Shown here: positions 6,750 to 14,266 of the stretch, one piece after another
How positions within the stretch are numbered: position 1 is the stretch's first letter
Layout: the number at the start of each line of letters is the position of its first letter
DNA from: CAZRQL01 sp964602415
GTDB taxonomy: Bacteria; Bacteroidota; Bacteroidia; Cytophagales; Flammeovirgaceae
Length of the DNA: 64,000 nt
Assembly: GCA_964602415.1 (NCBI GenBank)
Contig: CAZRQL010000016.1
Span: forward strand, 1-64,000
Direction: 5' to 3'
Made by a program: the position numbers and the translations under genes
Notes under the pieces: model-generated
What the model saw: only the letters and a program-made list of their open reading frames with translations
The model's database searches: none
What the model was told of the DNA's origin: nothing

Positions 6750-7385
6750 TTATTTTAGTATTTCTTTATACAATTTCGACAGTTTTATCTCCACGCCCAC
6801 ACTCAAAACCAGCGTTTGGTCTAAGTTGTCGTAGATATTGAGTTTCCATTCAGTTTTACCGGTACGCAAGTATTGTTCGATTTTGGGTTGGTCTTGCCAG
6901 ATGAGTACGTATTCTTGCAGGCTGTTGAGGCTTAGGTATTCTTCTTTTTTTTCGCCTCGGTCTATGGCTTCGGTGCTGGGGGAGATAATCTCAAAAATCG
7001 TATGCGGTTCGCTGGTTTCGCTGTAATTATGAGAGACTTTCGCATCTTGAAGTAAAAGAACACCATCAGGTTTGCGGTTATTGCCATTGCTTAGGATTTT
7101 GACTTTTATACACTCAACGTAGAAAGAAAAATTACTTTCATCGAGTTGTTCAAAGACTATTTTAGTAAGACTCATTAAGATTTTACTGTGGTTGTACGAA
7201 GGCATTTCAATGAATTTAGATTCAAAAAGTGTTGATTGTTTAAAATCTGGGCTTTTGATGTATTCCAGCAGTTCATTAGGCAAGGGCAAAGCGGCGTGTT
7301 TGGCGCGCAGTTGGCCTCTGGCTATCTCAAAGTCTATCTCGGTGCGCTCTCTGAGCCATTCGAGCAAATCTGAATCGTAGGTCAT
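6750..7385 (-). CDS. Uma2-family (DUF820) restriction-like nuclease, copy B
   Basis: A 211-aa Uma2 protein, identical to copy A except Val2 to Thr and the last residues (KEILK). Catalytic-type residues Asp107, Glu132 and Lys146 are intact. B is upstream of A on the minus strand. The 639-bp unit is repeated at 9961-11235. The region beyond its start (7386-7596) is the type-2 cassette leader, shared with copies D and E, so B and the lipoprotein at 7668 are divergently arranged around it. Confidence 0.8.
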   Translation of the reverse strand: MTYDSDLLEWLRERTEIDFEIARGQLRAKHAALPLPNELLEYIKSPDFKQSTLFESKFIEMPSYNHSKILMSLTKIVFEQLDESNFSFYVECIKVKILSNGNNRKPDGVLLLQDAKVSHNYSETSEPHTIFEIISPSTEAIDRGEKKEEYLSLNSLQEYVLIWQDQPKIEQYLRTGKTEWKLNIYDNLDQTLVLSVGVEIKLSKLYKEILK

Positions 7386-7484
7386 AAAGCAAAAATATGG
7401 ATTTTGGGCTGAAATTTCTGACTCACAAAAAATTTTTGAAAAAAAATAATTTTTTTTATTGCTGAATTTCAGATAAATAAGTAT

Positions 7485-7596
7485 GAATTTGGAATTTGGA
7501 ATTTTACTATTTTAATTTGCTCTGTCAATCTGATACAAAGTCCGGCGGCTCAAACCACTCAGCACAACAGCCGCCAAATGCGGGGTGGTTTGATGG
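7485..7596 (+). promoter_or_regulatory. Type-2 cassette leader with possible pseudoknot
   Basis: Shared with 11330-11447 and 13020-13136. Two interleaved complementary pairs are visible: GGCGGC (7544-7549) with GCCGCC (7570-7575), and CAAACCAC (7551-7558) with GTGGTTTG (7585-7592). Their order is that of an H-type pseudoknot. It lies 76 bp before the ATG at 7668. A leader-RNA or recombination role is inferred. Confidence 0.5.
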
Positions 7597-7614
7597 GTTT
7601 TTGAAAAGAAAGAT

Positions 7615-7629
7615 GCCCAACAGTTGGGC
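7615..7629. repeat. Short palindrome in the 7668 leader
   Basis: GCCCAAC-A-GTTGGGC, two 7-bp arms around one base. It is present only in this copy of the type-2 leader, between the pseudoknot-like region and the start codon. Confidence 0.45.
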
Positions 7630-7667
7630 AGAAACTGTTGTATTAAATTTTTTAATTATTTTTGGTT

Positions 7668-8201
7668 ATGATATCGAATAAATCTGCTGTCCTTGAGACT
7701 GCATTAGTTGTTCTTGCTTGTGGCATTCGGGCTTGTTCGCGAGAGGGAAGAACACCTATATCTGAAAAAAAAGATGTACTTTTACAACTAAACTCTCCAC
7801 AGTTTACACAGGTTAGTTATAAGGTTAGATACTATCCATTTTCACCGCCATATCCTGATAACTGCACAAATTCATCTGGTGCATGTTTGCCCGATGTAAT
7901 AATTGTTGCGCCTCGTGAAATAATTTATTCTCAGTTTAAACAAGCTGTTTTATCAGGGTCTAATCAGGTTAAAAATTTTTTTAATGATGTCAATTGGCAG
8001 TCTTCTGGACTATTTGACGATGTTGATTCAATTTTTATTACGGGTTTAAAATCTGGTGAACTAACATTTTTAAAATTGAGTGAATCTATTGAAGCTAATG
8101 GAGTTGATATTTATTTCTGTACACCTTCATATTTAAATTCATTCACTGAATCTGATTCATCAAAAATTTATTTTGTATCAACATTTAGTAATATGCCCTG
8201 A
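7668..8201 (+). CDS. Diverged type-2 cassette lipoprotein
   Basis: A 177-aa predicted lipoprotein. From ATG 7668 the signal is 23 residues long with Cys23 in 'RAC', exactly the length of the type-2 signals at 11499 and 13188, though its residues have drifted (it lacks the MKMKKF start). A TTG at 7662 is a poorer alternative. Mature region: Cys-containing 'DNCTNSSGAC' segment (about 66-75), a helical middle with Phe/Asn/Asp, and a short Ser-rich end. No family recognised. It is followed 17 bp later by a propeller-like/thioredoxin pair, so this unit contains all three components of the island. Confidence 0.62.
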   Translation: MISNKSAVLETALVVLACGIRACSREGRTPISEKKDVLLQLNSPQFTQVSYKVRYYPFSPPYPDNCTNSSGACLPDVIIVAPREIIYSQFKQAVLSGSNQVKNFFNDVNWQSSGLFDDVDSIFITGLKSGELTFLKLSESIEANGVDIYFCTPSYLNSFTESDSSKIYFVSTFSNMP

Positions 8202-8218
8202 GAGGCAATAAAAAACAG

Positions 8219-9448
8219 ATGCTTACAAATTTAAAAAAGAATCAATTTGTTTTACTTATCGTGGCAGGGGTTGTTTTAATCCTTGCCATTTTTAAAATTT
8301 TTGGTTTTGAAGATAATTCAGTAGAATTAGTTTACGAAAAAGATATATCAATTGAATATGATTATGCAAATATAGAAGGACACTACTTAGCCCTAATGCC
8401 TGTTCATATTGATAAAAAACTTTACTTTTATGCTTTAAATGTTATAGATTCTTGTCTCGATATTATTTCTTATGAAAAACGAAAACGAATTAAATCAATT
8501 GACCTAAAAGAAATAATTAAAAAACAAGATATAAGTATTAATGGCAGACAACTTGTAACCGATGAATTTAAGATATTTGTATTTTCAGAAGATAAAGGCT
8601 CAATCATAGAGTTAGATACAGTTGGGGATATAGTTAATTCTTTCAATATAAATGAGGTAATAAATTATAATAAACAACATATTGAAAACTCCTATGACAC
8701 AGTTTTTTACTTTTCAACAACATATATGGATTTCCCATTATATTGGGACAATCATATTTTTCTTCAAAGGCTCTATCCGTTTGACAGGTCAGTAATTAAA
8801 TTTAAATCCTATAAAGAGGCAATTGATTATGAATATAATCACCCTCATGAGTTTATCATTAAAATTGATAATGATAAAATTGATGCTGTTAGTGTAGGTA
8901 TTGCTCCAAAAATTTACAGAGAAGGTTTTTATGATGTTGACAGACATGTTTATCGCTGCATAGATAATCAAGGAAGAATCTATTTTGGAAGAAGTTCTTC
9001 TGATAGTGTTTACATTTATGACTTTTTAGGCTTTAATGGGGCTTTTTCAATAAAAAGCAAGTATGATAACGTTAAACCGAAGAGTTTAGAAAATGAAAAG
9101 ATTTTTTCAGGTATTCATGAAAGAGATTATTTAGTTACAAAGGCTAATTATTCTGGAATATATTATGATAAATTTCAAGATGTTTTTTTGAGGCAATTTT
9201 ATGGGAGTTTGAAGAAGTCTAAGGGTAAGTATAAAGAACAGTTTATTGATAAACCGTACTCAATAATTTTGTATAAGAAAGGTACTGGTAAAATAGGTGA
9301 AGTAAACATGAAAAGGGAATATTCTTATATGCCAATCATCCCAATAGAAGAAGGAATTTTAATTATTAAGTCAAATGAAGACTCTGATTACAGATTACAA
9401 ACAGGAAATATCGTACTTTCTTTTTTTCGATATAAGAAAAATCGTTAA
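8219..9448 (+). CDS. Membrane-anchored beta-propeller-like protein (DUF4221-like)
   Basis: A 409-aa protein with an N-terminal hydrophobic helix (about 12-28) that can act as an uncleaved anchor, then a beta-rich extracytoplasmic region made of repeating strand pairs such as 'KLYFYAL', 'FKIFVFSE', 'GRIYFGRSSSDSVYIYD' and 'YSIILYKKG'. This pattern resembles the DUF4221/6-bladed propeller proteins encoded next to small exported peptides and TlpA-like proteins in Bacteroidota. The family assignment is tentative. Its 3' end overlaps the thioredoxin-like gene at 9375 by 74 bp. The gene at 14680 has the same organisation. Confidence 0.55.
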   Translation: MLTNLKKNQFVLLIVAGVVLILAIFKIFGFEDNSVELVYEKDISIEYDYANIEGHYLALMPVHIDKKLYFYALNVIDSCLDIISYEKRKRIKSIDLKEIIKKQDISINGRQLVTDEFKIFVFSEDKGSIIELDTVGDIVNSFNINEVINYNKQHIENSYDTVFYFSTTYMDFPLYWDNHIFLQRLYPFDRSVIKFKSYKEAIDYEYNHPHEFIIKIDNDKIDAVSVGIAPKIYREGFYDVDRHVYRCIDNQGRIYFGRSSSDSVYIYDFLGFNGAFSIKSKYDNVKPKSLENEKIFSGIHERDYLVTKANYSGIYYDKFQDVFLRQFYGSLKKSKGKYKEQFIDKPYSIILYKKGTGKIGEVNMKREYSYMPIIPIEEGILIIKSNEDSDYRLQTGNIVLSFFRYKKNR

Positions 9449-9866
9449 ATTTTGTGTAGTTATATTTTTTTCTTGCTCAAATAATCAAAAAGATGAAGAT
9501 AAAATATTTTCAGATTATTTAAAAGAAGTACACAATATCAAAAGTAGCGAAAAATCACGTTTTTATATTATCATTCCGACAATTAATAAATGTCAAGGTT
9601 GCATTGACATAATTAAAAAAGATTTAGCCAAACGTCTTCTTACTGACTCAACGTTTACTTTGATAACTTCTGATGCCTCAATTTTCCAATATTTTAAAAA
9701 TAAAAAATGTAAAAATATATTATTCTGCAAGAAAAGAGTTATAGATAGATTGAACCTAACTATCTTCAATTTTACCTCTGTTGAAATGTACAATGGTAAA
9801 GTTCATAGAATAACATCATTTGATTCTAAACAGATAAATGAAATAATAAATTTTCTAAATAAATAA
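9375..9866 (+). CDS. Thioredoxin-like lipoprotein (CQGC) overlapping the propeller gene
   Basis: A 163-aa product from ATG 9375, inside the preceding gene. A lipoprotein-type signal is seen at residues 22-34 ('KIVKFCVVIFFSC', Cys34), so the first 20 residues may not be part of the mature signal and translation may start later by coupling. Cys73-Gln-Gly-Cys76 follows the strand 'RFYIIIP', consistent with a thioredoxin-like active site. No obvious cis-proline is seen, so the fold is less certain than for 716, 1882 and 15875. It is coupled to the propeller-like gene, as 15875 is to 14680. Confidence 0.55.
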   Translation: MKTLITDYKQEISYFLFFDIRKIVKFCVVIFFSCSNNQKDEDKIFSDYLKEVHNIKSSEKSRFYIIIPTINKCQGCIDIIKKDLAKRLLTDSTFTLITSDASIFQYFKNKKCKNILFCKKRVIDRLNLTIFNFTSVEMYNGKVHRITSFDSKQINEIINFLNK

Positions 9867-9925
9867 GGTTGAATTTGAAGCTATGAGTTTAATCTGAAAA
9901 TTTAAGCTATTATCTTCTTTATATT

Positions 9926-9957
9926 AGCCATTCCAATAAGTCTGAATCGTAAACCAT
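9926..9957 (-). pseudogene. Remnant of an Uma2 gene 5' end
   Basis: About 32 bp identical, apart from the edge, to the first 10-11 codons (MVYDSDLLEW) of the Uma2 copies on the minus strand. It stands in the same relation to copy C as copy A stands to copy B. It marks the point where a further tandem copy was deleted or where a rearranged block joined unique DNA. Confidence 0.7.
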
Positions 9958-9960
9958 AGC

Positions 9961-10596
9961 TTATTTTAGTATTTCTTTATACAATTTCGACAGTTTTATC
10001 TCCACGCCCACACTCAAAACCAGCGTTTGGTCTAAGTTGTCGTAGATATTGAGTTTCCATTCAGTTTTACCGGTACGCAAGTATTGTTCGATTTTGGGTT
10101 GGTCTTGCCAGATGAGTACGTATTCTTGCAGGCTGTTGAGGCTTAGGTATTCTTCTTTTTTTTCGCCTCGGTCTATGGCTTCGGTGCTGGGGGAGATAAT
10201 CTCAAAAATCGTATGCGGTTCGCTGGTTTCGCTGTAATTATGAGAGACTTTCGCATCTTGAAGTAAAAGAACACCATCAGGTTTGCGGTTATTGCCATTG
10301 CTTAGGATTTTGACTTTTATACACTCAACGTAGAAAGAAAAATTACTTTCATCGAGTTGTTCAAAGACTATTTTAGTAAGACTCATTAAGATTTTACTGT
10401 GGTTGTACGAAGGCATTTCAATGAATTTAGATTCAAAAAGTGTTGATTGTTTAAAATCTGGGCTTTTGATGTATTCCAGCAGTTCATTAGGCAAGGGCAA
10501 AGCGGCGTGTTTGGCGCGCAGTTGGCCTCTGGCTATCTCAAAGTCTATCTCGGTGCGCTCTCTGAGCCATTCCAATAAGTCTGAATCGTAAACCAT
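9961..10596 (-). CDS. Uma2-family (DUF820) restriction-like nuclease, copy C
   Basis: A 211-aa Uma2 protein; its sequence matches copy A through residue 207, then ends KEILK as in B and D. Asp107, Glu132 and Lys146 are present. It is in tandem with copy D at the same 639-bp spacing as A/B. Its 3' neighbour is the remnant of yet another copy. Confidence 0.8.
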   Translation of the reverse strand: MVYDSDLLEWLRERTEIDFEIARGQLRAKHAALPLPNELLEYIKSPDFKQSTLFESKFIEMPSYNHSKILMSLTKIVFEQLDESNFSFYVECIKVKILSNGNNRKPDGVLLLQDAKVSHNYSETSEPHTIFEIISPSTEAIDRGEKKEEYLSLNSLQEYVLIWQDQPKIEQYLRTGKTEWKLNIYDNLDQTLVLSVGVEIKLSKLYKEILK

Positions 10597-10599
10597 AGC

Positions 10600-11235
10600 T
10601 TATTTTAGTATTTCTTTATACAATTTCGACAGTTTTATCTCCACGCCCACACTCAAAACCAGCGTTTGGTCTAAGTTGTCGTAGATATTGAGTTTCCATT
10701 CAGTTTTACCGGTACGCAAGTATTGTTCGATTTTGGGTTGGTCTTGCCAGATGAGTACGTATTCTTGCAGGCTGTTGAGGCTTAGGTATTCTTCTTTTTT
10801 TTCGCCTCGGTCTATGGCTTCGGTGCTGGGGGAGATAATCTCAAAAATCGTATGCGGTTCGCTGGTTTCGCTGTAATTATGAGAGACTTTCGCATCTTGA
10901 AGTAAAAGAACACCATCAGGTTTGCGGTTATTGCCATTGCTTAGGATTTTGACTTTTATACACTCAACGTAGAAAGAAAAATTACTTTCATCGAGTTGTT
11001 CAAAGACTATTTTAGTAAGACTCATTAAGATTTTACTGTGGTTGTACGAAGGCATTTCAATGAATTTAGATTCAAAAAGTGTTGATTGTTTAAAATCTGG
11101 GCTTTTGATGTATTCCAGCAGTTCATTAGGCAAGGGCAAAGCGGCGTGTTTGGCGCGCAGTTGGCCTCTGGCTATCTCAAAGTCTATCTCGGTGCGCTCT
11201 CTGAGCCATTCGAGCAAATCTGAATCGTAGGTCAT
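10600..11235 (-). CDS. Uma2-family (DUF820) restriction-like nuclease, copy D
   Basis: A 211-aa protein identical to copy B (Thr2, tail KEILK). Catalytic-type residues are conserved. It is divergent from the lipoprotein gene at 11499 across the type-2 leader. Antisense reading frames of 62 codons recur in every Uma2 copy but are frame shadows. Confidence 0.8.
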   Translation of the reverse strand: MTYDSDLLEWLRERTEIDFEIARGQLRAKHAALPLPNELLEYIKSPDFKQSTLFESKFIEMPSYNHSKILMSLTKIVFEQLDESNFSFYVECIKVKILSNGNNRKPDGVLLLQDAKVSHNYSETSEPHTIFEIISPSTEAIDRGEKKEEYLSLNSLQEYVLIWQDQPKIEQYLRTGKTEWKLNIYDNLDQTLVLSVGVEIKLSKLYKEILK

Positions 11236-11329
11236 AAAGCAAAAATATGGATTTTGGGCTGAAATTTCTGACTCACAAAAAATTTTTGAAAAAAAATAAT
11301 TTTTTTTATTGCTGAATTTCAGATAAATA

Positions 11330-11447
11330 AGTATGAATTTGGAATTTGGAATTTTACTATTTTAATTTGCTCTGTCAATCTGATACAAAGTCCGGCGGCG
11401 CAAACCACTCAGCACAACAGCCGCCAAATGCGGGGTGGTTTGATGGG
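11330..11447 (+). promoter_or_regulatory. Type-2 cassette leader with possible pseudoknot, second copy
   Basis: Same as 7485-7596. Paired elements: GGCGGC 11394-11399 with GCCGCC 11420-11425, and CAAACCAC 11401-11408 with GTGGTTTG 11435-11442. It is followed by the ATG at 11499 after 51 bp. Confidence 0.5.
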
Positions 11448-11498
11448 ATTTTGAAGATGAAAGAATTTTTTATTAAAACCATTTATTAATATTGTATT

Positions 11499-12125
11499 AT
11501 GAAAATGAAAAAATTTGTGGTCATTGCGACTGTATTTGTGGTTCTGGAGCTTATTGTTCTGGCGTGTTCGGACCAAGGCGAGAGTTCGATTCCTGCAAAT
11601 TTAATTGAGAATTCTGTTAGTGCCTCAACGTCATCTTTTACATCACCAAATGGGTATTTGCTCGCCGTGTCTGAGGACTCTTTGATTGCCTATTTGTCGA
11701 GGCTTGTGACACCAGTTAGTATTTCATCAATTGATAGTATTGCTTATTATGAAACTTCAAAATACAGTTGCGCCAAAATAGTTATTAAACTTTCAAGCAA
11801 CGTTTGGGTTTCAGTTCTGACAACTTTTCGAAAGGCAGATGACATTGTATTTTTTACTGATAACAACTCAGTTATTTTAGCAGATATTGACACAGTCGAT
11901 AATCCAACACCTAAGGTATTTACAATAGGTGGAGTCAATGTAGGTGGTGCTGAAAAAATCGAACATGTTTGTGGAGACTGGTTAAGTACAGCAAATTGCG
12001 GTATTGGCAAGTTTTGTGATTGGAAATTAATATCCAGCGAACATTTAGAATGTGGGTGTCATGGTATAAACCCGTCATCAGTTGTAATGACTACTTCAGG
12101 AGGGTGTAGTATCAAAATAAAATAG
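11499..12125 (+). CDS. Type-2 cassette lipoprotein with Cys-rich C-terminus
   Basis: A 208-aa lipoprotein: MKMKKF signal of 23 residues with Cys23 followed by Ser-Asp. The body (about 50-150) is Ser/Thr/Val-rich and beta-like. The last 55 residues carry six Cys in the pattern 'VCGDW..NCG..FCDW..ECGCHG..GGC', which suggests a small disulfide-knotted domain. The start is fixed by the conserved leader and signal. No thioredoxin gene follows directly; the next gene is Uma2 copy E on the other strand. Unknown family. Confidence 0.68.
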   Translation: MKMKKFVVIATVFVVLELIVLACSDQGESSIPANLIENSVSASTSSFTSPNGYLLAVSEDSLIAYLSRLVTPVSISSIDSIAYYETSKYSCAKIVIKLSSNVWVSVLTTFRKADDIVFFTDNNSVILADIDTVDNPTPKVFTIGGVNVGGAEKIEHVCGDWLSTANCGIGKFCDWKLISSEHLECGCHGINPSSVVMTTSGGCSIKIK

Positions 12126-12274
12126 TTATTTTGATTTGTGATATTAACTTTTAAATTAGATTTGTATTAACAAATGTTTATTTAATTAAAGGAGCTTTTC
12201 AGATACGATAAGATAAACTTAAAGTTTAACTTATACTGATAAAATTCTATGAAAATAAAACTATTATCTCATTT

Positions 12275-12925
12275 TCAATCAGCTTTCTTATGAGTGAAAG
12301 TGTCTTTATACAATTTCGATAATTTTATTTCAACCCCCACACTCAAAACCAGCGTTTGGTCTAAGTTGTCGTAGATATTGAGTTTCCATTCAGTTTTACC
12401 GGTACGCAAGTATTGTTCGATTTTGGGTTGGTCTTGCCAGATGAGTACGTATTCTTGCAGGCTGTTGAGGCTTAGGTATTCTTCTTTTTTTTCGCCTCGG
12501 TCTATGGCTTCGGTGCTGGGGGAGATAATCTCAAAAATCGTATGCGGTTCGCTGGTTTCGCTGTAATTATGAGAGACTTTCGCATCTTGAAGTAAAAGAA
12601 CACCATCAGGTTTGCGGTTATTGCCATTGCTTAGGATTTTGACTTTTATACACTCAACGTAGAAAGAAAAATTACTTTCATCGAGTTGTTCAAAGACTAT
12701 TTTAGTAAGACTCATTAAGATTTTACTGTGGTTGTACGAAGGCATTTCAATGAATTTAGATTCAAAAAGTGTTGATTGTTTAAAATCTGGGCTTTTGATG
12801 TATTCCAGCAGTTCATTAGGCAAGGGCAAAGCGGCGTGTTTGGCGCGCAGTTGGCCTCTGGCTATCTCAAAGTCTATCTCGGTGCGCTCTCTGAGCCATT
12901 CGAGCAAATCTGAATCGTAGGTCAT
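12275..12925 (-). CDS. Uma2-family (DUF820) restriction-like nuclease, copy E (hybrid)
   Basis: A 216-aa Uma2 protein. The start (Thr2) and upstream leader are those of B/D, while the tail (KDTFTHKKAD) and the 100 bp beyond it (12178-12280) resemble the 3' flank of copy A (5998-6100), with several differences. Near codon 195 the DNA begins to diverge from the other copies (12319-12336). It therefore looks like a recombinant with an older, diverged 3' end and a recently converted 5' end. Catalytic-type residues Asp107, Glu132 and Lys146 are intact. Confidence 0.8.
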   Translation of the reverse strand: MTYDSDLLEWLRERTEIDFEIARGQLRAKHAALPLPNELLEYIKSPDFKQSTLFESKFIEMPSYNHSKILMSLTKIVFEQLDESNFSFYVECIKVKILSNGNNRKPDGVLLLQDAKVSHNYSETSEPHTIFEIISPSTEAIDRGEKKEEYLSLNSLQEYVLIWQDQPKIEQYLRTGKTEWKLNIYDNLDQTLVLSVGVEIKLSKLYKDTFTHKKAD

Positions 12926-13019
12926 AAAGCAAAAATATGGATTTTGGGCTGAAATTTCTGACTCACAAAAAATTTTTGAAAAAAAATAATTTTTTTTATT
13001 GCTGAATTTCAGATAAATA

Positions 13020-13136
13020 AGTATGAATTTGGAATTTGGAATTTTACTATTTTAATTTGCTCTGTCAATCTGATACAAAGTCCGGCGGCGCAAACCACTC
13101 AGCACAACAGCCGCCAAATGCGGGATGGTTTGATGG
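13020..13136 (+). promoter_or_regulatory. Type-2 cassette leader with possible pseudoknot, third copy
   Basis: Same elements as the other two copies, with GTGG changed to ATGG at the second helix, which would cost one terminal pair only. It precedes the ATG at 13188. Confidence 0.5.
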
Positions 13137-13187
13137 ATTTTGAAGATGAAAGATTTTTTTATTAAAACCATTTATTAATATTGTATT

Positions 13188-13925
13188 ATGAAAATGAAAA
13201 AATTTTCGGTCATTGCGACTGTATTTATGGTTCTTGTGCTTGGTATTTGGGCTTGTTCCAAAGAGATTGTCTATCCCACATCAAAAAAAAGGGTTGATAT
13301 CAATAAGATTTTAAAAGAGGATGGGTTTTATCGGTTTAGTAGCAGCGATAAATTTGACTCCGGTAAAGAGATTTTGCCTTTGTCGTATAGCTGCCAAGCC
13401 TTTGAAGAATACCATATCAGGGTGGCAGTTGATAGCATCGTTACTCTCAGAATTCAAAAATCAAACGATACGGTTTTTGTTACATCGCATTTGCGTTATA
13501 CCAATTCACAAACTGCTCTCTACAGCGTCATTTTTCTCTCTTCCGGCTTTACAATGAGTAATGATTCGATAAGCCCTAAATCAATTTCTTTCGCCTCAAT
13601 TGGCACAAGTGAGAAAAAATGGTTGCTGCCTATATTTAGAAATTCGGATGTTACGCCCATAAATAACACAACGGCAAGCGACCCAATTTTAATTGCTTGT
13701 TCATGCGATGCCGCAGTTTCTTTTTTTGCAGGTATTGCGAGGCCATGCCAGCCTGAGACGGATTCGGGAGGCTGGATGACATGTGTAAATAAATACTGTG
13801 CAGGCTGCTGTCTTACTTATGTAAAACCGACTCCCCTTCCAAACTTATCTAAAAATTATCGCGCAGGTGGATTGATAGGCTTATCCGGCAATGTGCTGGT
13901 GGTAAATGCTAATGTTTATCAGTGA
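13188..13925 (+). CDS. Type-2 cassette lipoprotein with Cys-rich segment
   Basis: A 245-aa lipoprotein with the MKMKKF signal (Cys23 followed by Ser-Lys-Glu). The body from about 60 to 160 is beta-like ('VTLRIQKSNDTVFVTS', 'LYSVIFLSSG'). A Cys-rich stretch then includes 'CSCDA', 'RPCQ', 'MTCVNKYCAGCC', followed by a Pro/Gly-rich end. The start is fixed by the conserved leader. Nothing identifies its family. It is the last type-2 member; IS-derived sequence follows at 13970. Confidence 0.68.
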   Translation: MKMKKFSVIATVFMVLVLGIWACSKEIVYPTSKKRVDINKILKEDGFYRFSSSDKFDSGKEILPLSYSCQAFEEYHIRVAVDSIVTLRIQKSNDTVFVTSHLRYTNSQTALYSVIFLSSGFTMSNDSISPKSISFASIGTSEKKWLLPIFRNSDVTPINNTTASDPILIACSCDAAVSFFAGIARPCQPETDSGGWMTCVNKYCAGCCLTYVKPTPLPNLSKNYRAGGLIGLSGNVLVVNANVYQ

Positions 13926-13969
13926 TGATAAAAACCCACAGATAGGAAAGCGTTATGCGAATATTGAAA

Positions 13970-14031
13970 GGAAATGACAAGATTTTATGTTCAAATTCAT
14001 GCTGTAAATATCACTTGAAATTTCTAAATAC
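13970..14031 (-). pseudogene. Relic of the IS1595-like transposase 5' end
   Basis: About 60 bp closely resemble 5937-5990, the start region of the transposase fragment on the same strand, including the ATG-proximal codons. No further transposase sequence is present. Together with 5714-5959 it brackets the Uma2/type-2 part of the island. Confidence 0.6.
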
Positions 14032-14053
14032 CGATGTATAGAAAATAAAAACA

Positions 14054-14266
14054 TGGTTATCAATATATTAATCATCATTAACAAATACAAGGTGAAAAAT
14101 TCACAAAAAATTCATATTGTATTTTTGATTTTTGATTTTTGATTTTTGATTTTTGATTTTTGCTCCACTTTTAATGGCCATGAAAGTCAGTTTCCCTTCT
14201 GACCCTAAGGGGGCGTATGCGAAAAGCCTTACGAGTAGCATTAATTTTTAAAACAAAAATCAATGA
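14054..14266 (+). repeat. Type-1 cassette leader, copy L4, joined to an unrelated gene
   Basis: Same leader as L0-L3 (AACAAATA box, TTCATATTG, CCCTT/AAGGG inverted repeat, CGTA/TACG). The similarity stops at the start codon at 14263: the gene that follows does not have the type-1 signal peptide. The DNA between 13926 and 14262 otherwise contains the IS relic and a 7-bp microsatellite. Confidence 0.75.
14122..14162 (+). repeat. (TTTTTGA)n microsatellite in the L4 leader
   Basis: Five full TTTTTGA units plus a partial one; copies L1-L3 have one unit at the same place. The repeat starts at the possible -7 promoter element, so unit number could change promoter geometry. Slipped-strand variation is inferred. 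Confidence 0.75.

Larger units (their letters stand above)
6120..7596. repeat. Long direct repeat, block 1 (Uma2 A+B plus type-2 leader)
   Basis: About 1.48 kb containing two Uma2 genes and the leader of the next lipoprotein gene. It recurs with almost no differences at about 9970-11447, and its second half recurs at about 12326-13136. The internal period of the Uma2 pair is 639 bp. Near-identity implies recent amplification or ongoing homogenisation. Confidence 0.85.
9970..11447. repeat. Long direct repeat, block 2 (Uma2 C+D plus type-2 leader)
   Basis: Second copy of the block at 6120-7596, offset by 3850 bp. I noticed only single-base differences near the leader (for example T to G at 11400). 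It brings the next type-2 lipoprotein gene (11499) under the same leader. Confidence 0.85.

Noticed and set aside
6096..7385. Toxin-antitoxin pair formed by Uma2 A and B
   Set aside because: The two genes are copies of each other, not two different components.
7544..7592. Integron-like attC recombination site
   Set aside because: The folded palindrome and cassette arrangement prompted the idea, but no RYYYAAC/GTTRRRY core boxes are present and no integrase gene is seen.
7496..7681. 61-codon frame in the type-2 leader
   Set aside because: It lies in the possible pseudoknot region and has no coding features; the same frame is broken in the other leader copies.
6120..13136. CRISPR array
   Set aside because: Repeats are hundreds of bases long with gene-sized units, not short repeats with regular spacers. 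No cas genes.
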